The notes beneath the pieces were generated by a model. That model worked only from the letters and a program-made list of their open reading frames with translations. It was not told where the DNA came from and searched no databases. Position numbers and translations under genes: made by a program. DNA of 64,000 bases, taken from Paenibacillus periandrae (GTDB taxonomy: Bacteria; Bacillota; Bacilli; Paenibacillales; NBRC-103111). Positions 61,812 to 64,000 of this stretch are shown here, one piece after another. How positions within the stretch are numbered: position 1 is the stretch's first letter; each line of letters starts with the position of its first letter. The DNA is taken from assembly GCF_022458865.1 (NCBI RefSeq), contig NZ_JAJNMU010000010.1, forward strand, positions 1 to 64,000, written 5' to 3'.

Positions 61812-62729
61812 CTATTTTAGCTTCGCCATCAATCGATCCGAATACCGCTTCAGCTGCTCCACCAGTATACGCTGATGCGGCTGGAGGCCAGCACCATCCT
61901 TGACACGTGTGGTCAGTGTGATTGGAACGCCTGACAGCTGAATGTTGTATTTGGCATCTACCGGATAATATTGACCTTCGATCCCCGAGGCGAGACCCAC
62001 GTAGTCCTGAACATGCTCGGCCTTCTCTGGCTGCGTGTTCCAGTTCTCAGTTAGCCACACATATAAATTCGGATGATGATTAGCCATGATTCCGCTAAAA
62101 CCTGCAGCTCCGAGCTTCAGTGATTCCAGCAAGGTTGCCGAGTTGGCATTAAATAGCTTCAGTCCGGTTCCCTTAAGCACCTCAAGCCGAGCCTTGATCT
62201 CAACGATATTGCAGCACGTATCCTTAAGAAACAAGAAACGCCCTGTCGAGACGCACCACTCCAGCAGTGCCGGGTTCATCAGTCTTTTATAAGGATAAGG
62301 GCATTCGTAAATCCCGAATTTGACATCGGGAACCGCCTGCAGAATACGCTCCGCATTAGCCTTCCATACCTCATCGGATTCGTGCTCTGCTGCCAAACGG
62401 TTGCTCAGCATGACGAAGGCCTCAATCCCTTCAGCCCATATTTGCTTAATCTCCTCAATCTGGTCTTCGATCGAATCTGAGGTATGCCCGGATGCAATAA
62501 CCGGCACACGGCCGAAAGCCTGTCTGACGACAATCCGGGTCGCCTTCACGCGTTCCTCCAGACTCAGCTTGAACATCTCACTGGATTGGCATACGGCAAA
62601 CAAACCATGTACGCCCTGCTCGATATACCAATCCACCAGCTGCTCCAAAGCAGGCTCATCCAATTGATTATTTTCTGTGAACGGCGTGAGCATCGTTGGC
62701 CATACGCCATTCGCAATCGTGTTCCCCAT
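61812..62729 (-). CDS. DHDPS/N-acetylneuraminate-lyase-family aldolase
   Basis: 305-aa TIM-barrel aldolase of the DapA/NanA family. The Schiff-base Lys is in FLFLKDTCCN near residue 170, and the family Tyr in YECPYPYKR. The substrate loop AVCQSSEMFKLSLEERV differs from the classical GTTGE of DapA, so it is not the lysine-pathway enzyme. It probably cleaves or forms a 2-keto sugar acid. A good GGGAA-type site precedes the ATG. It lies downstream of a ROK kinase and SIS protein in one minus-strand operon. Confidence 0.85.
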   Translation of the reverse strand: MGNTIANGVWPTMLTPFTENNQLDEPALEQLVDWYIEQGVHGLFAVCQSSEMFKLSLEERVKATRIVVRQAFGRVPVIASGHTSDSIEDQIEEIKQIWAEGIEAFVMLSNRLAAEHESDEVWKANAERILQAVPDVKFGIYECPYPYKRLMNPALLEWCVSTGRFLFLKDTCCNIVEIKARLEVLKGTGLKLFNANSATLLESLKLGAAGFSGIMANHHPNLYVWLTENWNTQPEKAEHVQDYVGLASGIEGQYYPVDAKYNIQLSGVPITLTTRVKDGAGLQPHQRILVEQLKRYSDRLMAKLK

Positions 62730-62786
62730 TTTGTATTCCCATCCTTTATTATTAAGGTTGTCTCATTGCTCCTTGAGCGTAGACTG

Positions 62787-63785
62787 TTAGTCGGCTGTTA
62801 TCAGTTGATTCAACGCTACGGACAATCCGGCATAGTCGCCGACCTGCTCTTTCAGTCCTGCAGGCAGGATTCGGCACACGGACAACGAATGGGAGAGCGC
62901 TTCGCGCTGCAGCTCCTCTTGCATCACCCGTTCCAACAAAGGAAGCTGTCTGCCGTAAATACTGCCGATCACGATGACTTCGGGATTCAGGATATCCACA
63001 AGGATTGCCAAGCCGAGGCCTAATTGACAAGCTACCGTCTGAAAAATATCAACCGCATCCGCTTCCCCGCGCTGTGCCGCCTCACCGATAGCTTCCGCTG
63101 TAATCGCAGGTATAGCGCCAGGCTCAGCACAAAAGGAAGGAGTCCTTCCTTCCTTAAATAAACGTGCTGCTTCCATACGTCCAAGCTCAGCAATTCCCCC
63201 GCCACTACAATAGCCCTCAAAGGAGCCCGCTTTTCCATAACCGACAGGACCTGTTGGAGAGAGACGCATATGCCCAACTTCTCCAGCCATATCTGACGTT
63301 CCCGAATACAGCCTGCCATTCAGAATCAGACCGGCTCCCATCCCGGTGCCGAAGGTGAGAAAGATCATATTGCGGCTGCCCTGACCAGCACCCCATTTCC
63401 ATTCTGCCAATGCACACGCGTTGGCATCATTTTGCAAGCCGACAGGCACGGCGAAGCGCTCGCGAAATGGAGTGACGATATCGACACGGGACCAGTCCGG
63501 CAAATTCGGCGGTGACAGAATGAGTCCCGCCTTGCTGTTCAATGGGCCGCCGCAGCTGATGCCTATCGCTTCGAGCTGCCCATGTCCAGCATTTGCTTGA
63601 CCAGCCTCGGCAAGCAGTTCTTCCAGCTCGCTTAACAATCGGGCGATATTGGCCTCTGCGCCTGATAAAGTAGCAAAGCGGCGTTTGGCAATAATTTCGA
63701 TCCGCTCGTCAGCCCTATCCCCCATAACTCCCAGACTTACCGCACATTTGGTGCCTCCAATATCGATACCGGCCAAAATACTCAT
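62787..63785 (-). CDS. ROK-family sugar kinase or regulator without zinc cysteines
   Basis: About 332 aa, ATP-binding ROK fold: IDIGGTKCAVSL at the N-terminus, DANACALAEWKWGAG and the catalytic His/Asp region GEVGHMRLSP. ATG at 63785, because GGAGGAG lies upstream and the start overlaps the SIS stop (ATGA). The usual zinc motif (CxCGxxGCxE) reads VGYGKAGSFE, so the three Cys have become Val, Tyr and Ser. No N-terminal HTH exists, so it is more likely a kinase (for example ManNAc or glucose type) than a repressor. Confidence 0.85.
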   Translation of the reverse strand: MSILAGIDIGGTKCAVSLGVMGDRADERIEIIAKRRFATLSGAEANIARLLSELEELLAEAGQANAGHGQLEAIGISCGGPLNSKAGLILSPPNLPDWSRVDIVTPFRERFAVPVGLQNDANACALAEWKWGAGQGSRNMIFLTFGTGMGAGLILNGRLYSGTSDMAGEVGHMRLSPTGPVGYGKAGSFEGYCSGGGIAELGRMEAARLFKEGRTPSFCAEPGAIPAITAEAIGEAAQRGEADAVDIFQTVACQLGLGLAILVDILNPEVIVIGSIYGRQLPLLERVMQEELQREALSHSLSVCRILPAGLKEQVGDYAGLSVALNQLITAD

Positions 63786-64000
63786 GAGGGAAAAAACTCC
63801 TCCTCCAGCATGATGCACAAGGCATGGTAAATCGGCAAATGCCGTTCTTGAATATCCGGCGTCAGCTCCCATGGCACCCGAATGGTTACATCGCACAGCT
63901 CCGCCATCTGACCGCCTTGATTCCCTGTAAGACCGATGGTATGAAGACCCTGTACCTTAGCGACCTGGATTGCCCGGGCGACGTTCGCGGAATTGCCGGA
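63782..64000 (-). CDS. SIS-domain sugar isomerase (GmhA-like), partial
   Basis: The last 72 residues are present, entering at the window edge: SGNSANVARAIQVAKVQGLH, TIGLTGNQGGQMAELCDVTI, then IQERHLPIYHALCIMLEEEF. These are hallmarks of the GmhA/phosphoheptose-isomerase SIS group. The stop overlaps the ROK start by four bases. It heads (or continues) the operon toward the lyase gene. The remaining N-terminus is outside the window. Confidence 0.85.
   Translation of the reverse strand, partial: SGNSANVARAIQVAKVQGLHTIGLTGNQGGQMAELCDVTIRVPWELTPDIQERHLPIYHALCIMLEEEFFPS

Noticed and set aside
1..64000. CRISPR arrays, tRNA, rRNA or a prophage
   Set aside because: No regularly spaced direct repeats, cloverleaf sequences or phage structural genes were noticed on reading; no search tool was used, so short elements could be missed.

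Overview
The window looks like the chromosome of a spore-forming Bacillota member close to Paenibacillus. This rests on inference from gene content: Lpl-type lipoprotein sugar importers paired with membrane-spanning AraC regulators, a GerA-type germinant receptor operon, YjcZ-like mini-proteins, strong AGGAGG-type ribosome sites and frequent TTG/GTG starts. No rRNA, tRNA, CRISPR array or prophage was seen. The only mobile DNA is the 3' end of an IS3-family element at the left edge.

Layout. (1) 0.18-16.1 kb: a five-gene cassette present twice in tandem on the minus strand. Each copy has a transmembrane AraC-type sensor, two LplB/LplC-like permeases, an LplA-like lipoprotein and an Amidohydro_2-family enzyme. 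The left copy also carries a divergent cupin-AraC regulator and a long hairpin. (2) 16.3-24.4 kb: a seven-gene minus-strand sulfur operon (rhodanese-type sulfurtransferase, two NtaA/SnaA/DszA-family flavin monooxygenases, a cystine-type ABC importer). It is divergent from a regulator that fuses an excisionase-type HTH to a substrate-binding-protein domain. (3) 24.5-29.1 kb: a 46-aa mini-gene, then an operon of four short-chain dehydrogenases and one TIM-barrel isomerase. (4) 29.4-36 kb: a YjcZ-like mini-protein, a lipoprotein, an O-methyltransferase, a LysR regulator and a three-gene GerA-type germination operon. (5) 36-44.7 kb: an ACR3-like transporter, then a decayed zone holding a frameshifted SDR, an msrA with an internal deletion, a shortened HAD hydrolase and a broken MFS pump, around an intact two-component/ABC module of antimicrobial-peptide type. 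(6) 44.5-54 kb: single metabolic genes and regulators (ArsR, AHSA1, beta-lactamase-like, methyltransferase, WYL, epoxide hydrolase, flavoprotein reductase, MATE/TetR). (7) 54.1-59.9 kb: a small basic protein, an LD-carboxypeptidase, then an operon of DHA2 efflux pump, Tet(X)-like flavin monooxygenase, MBL-fold hydrolase and TetR, with a large palindrome lying over its promoter. (8) 59.9-64 kb: an amino-sugar-like operon (SIS protein, ROK kinase, DapA/NanA-family lyase), then a 42-aa ORF and a sugar-binding lipoprotein downstream of a leader terminator.

The best candidates for undescribed biology are the duplicated amidohydrolase/Lpl-importer/sensor cassette, the HTH-SBP fusion regulator with its sulfur operon, and the Tet(X)-like detoxification operon. 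All functions are assigned from sequence patterns and recalled family features; no searches were run.
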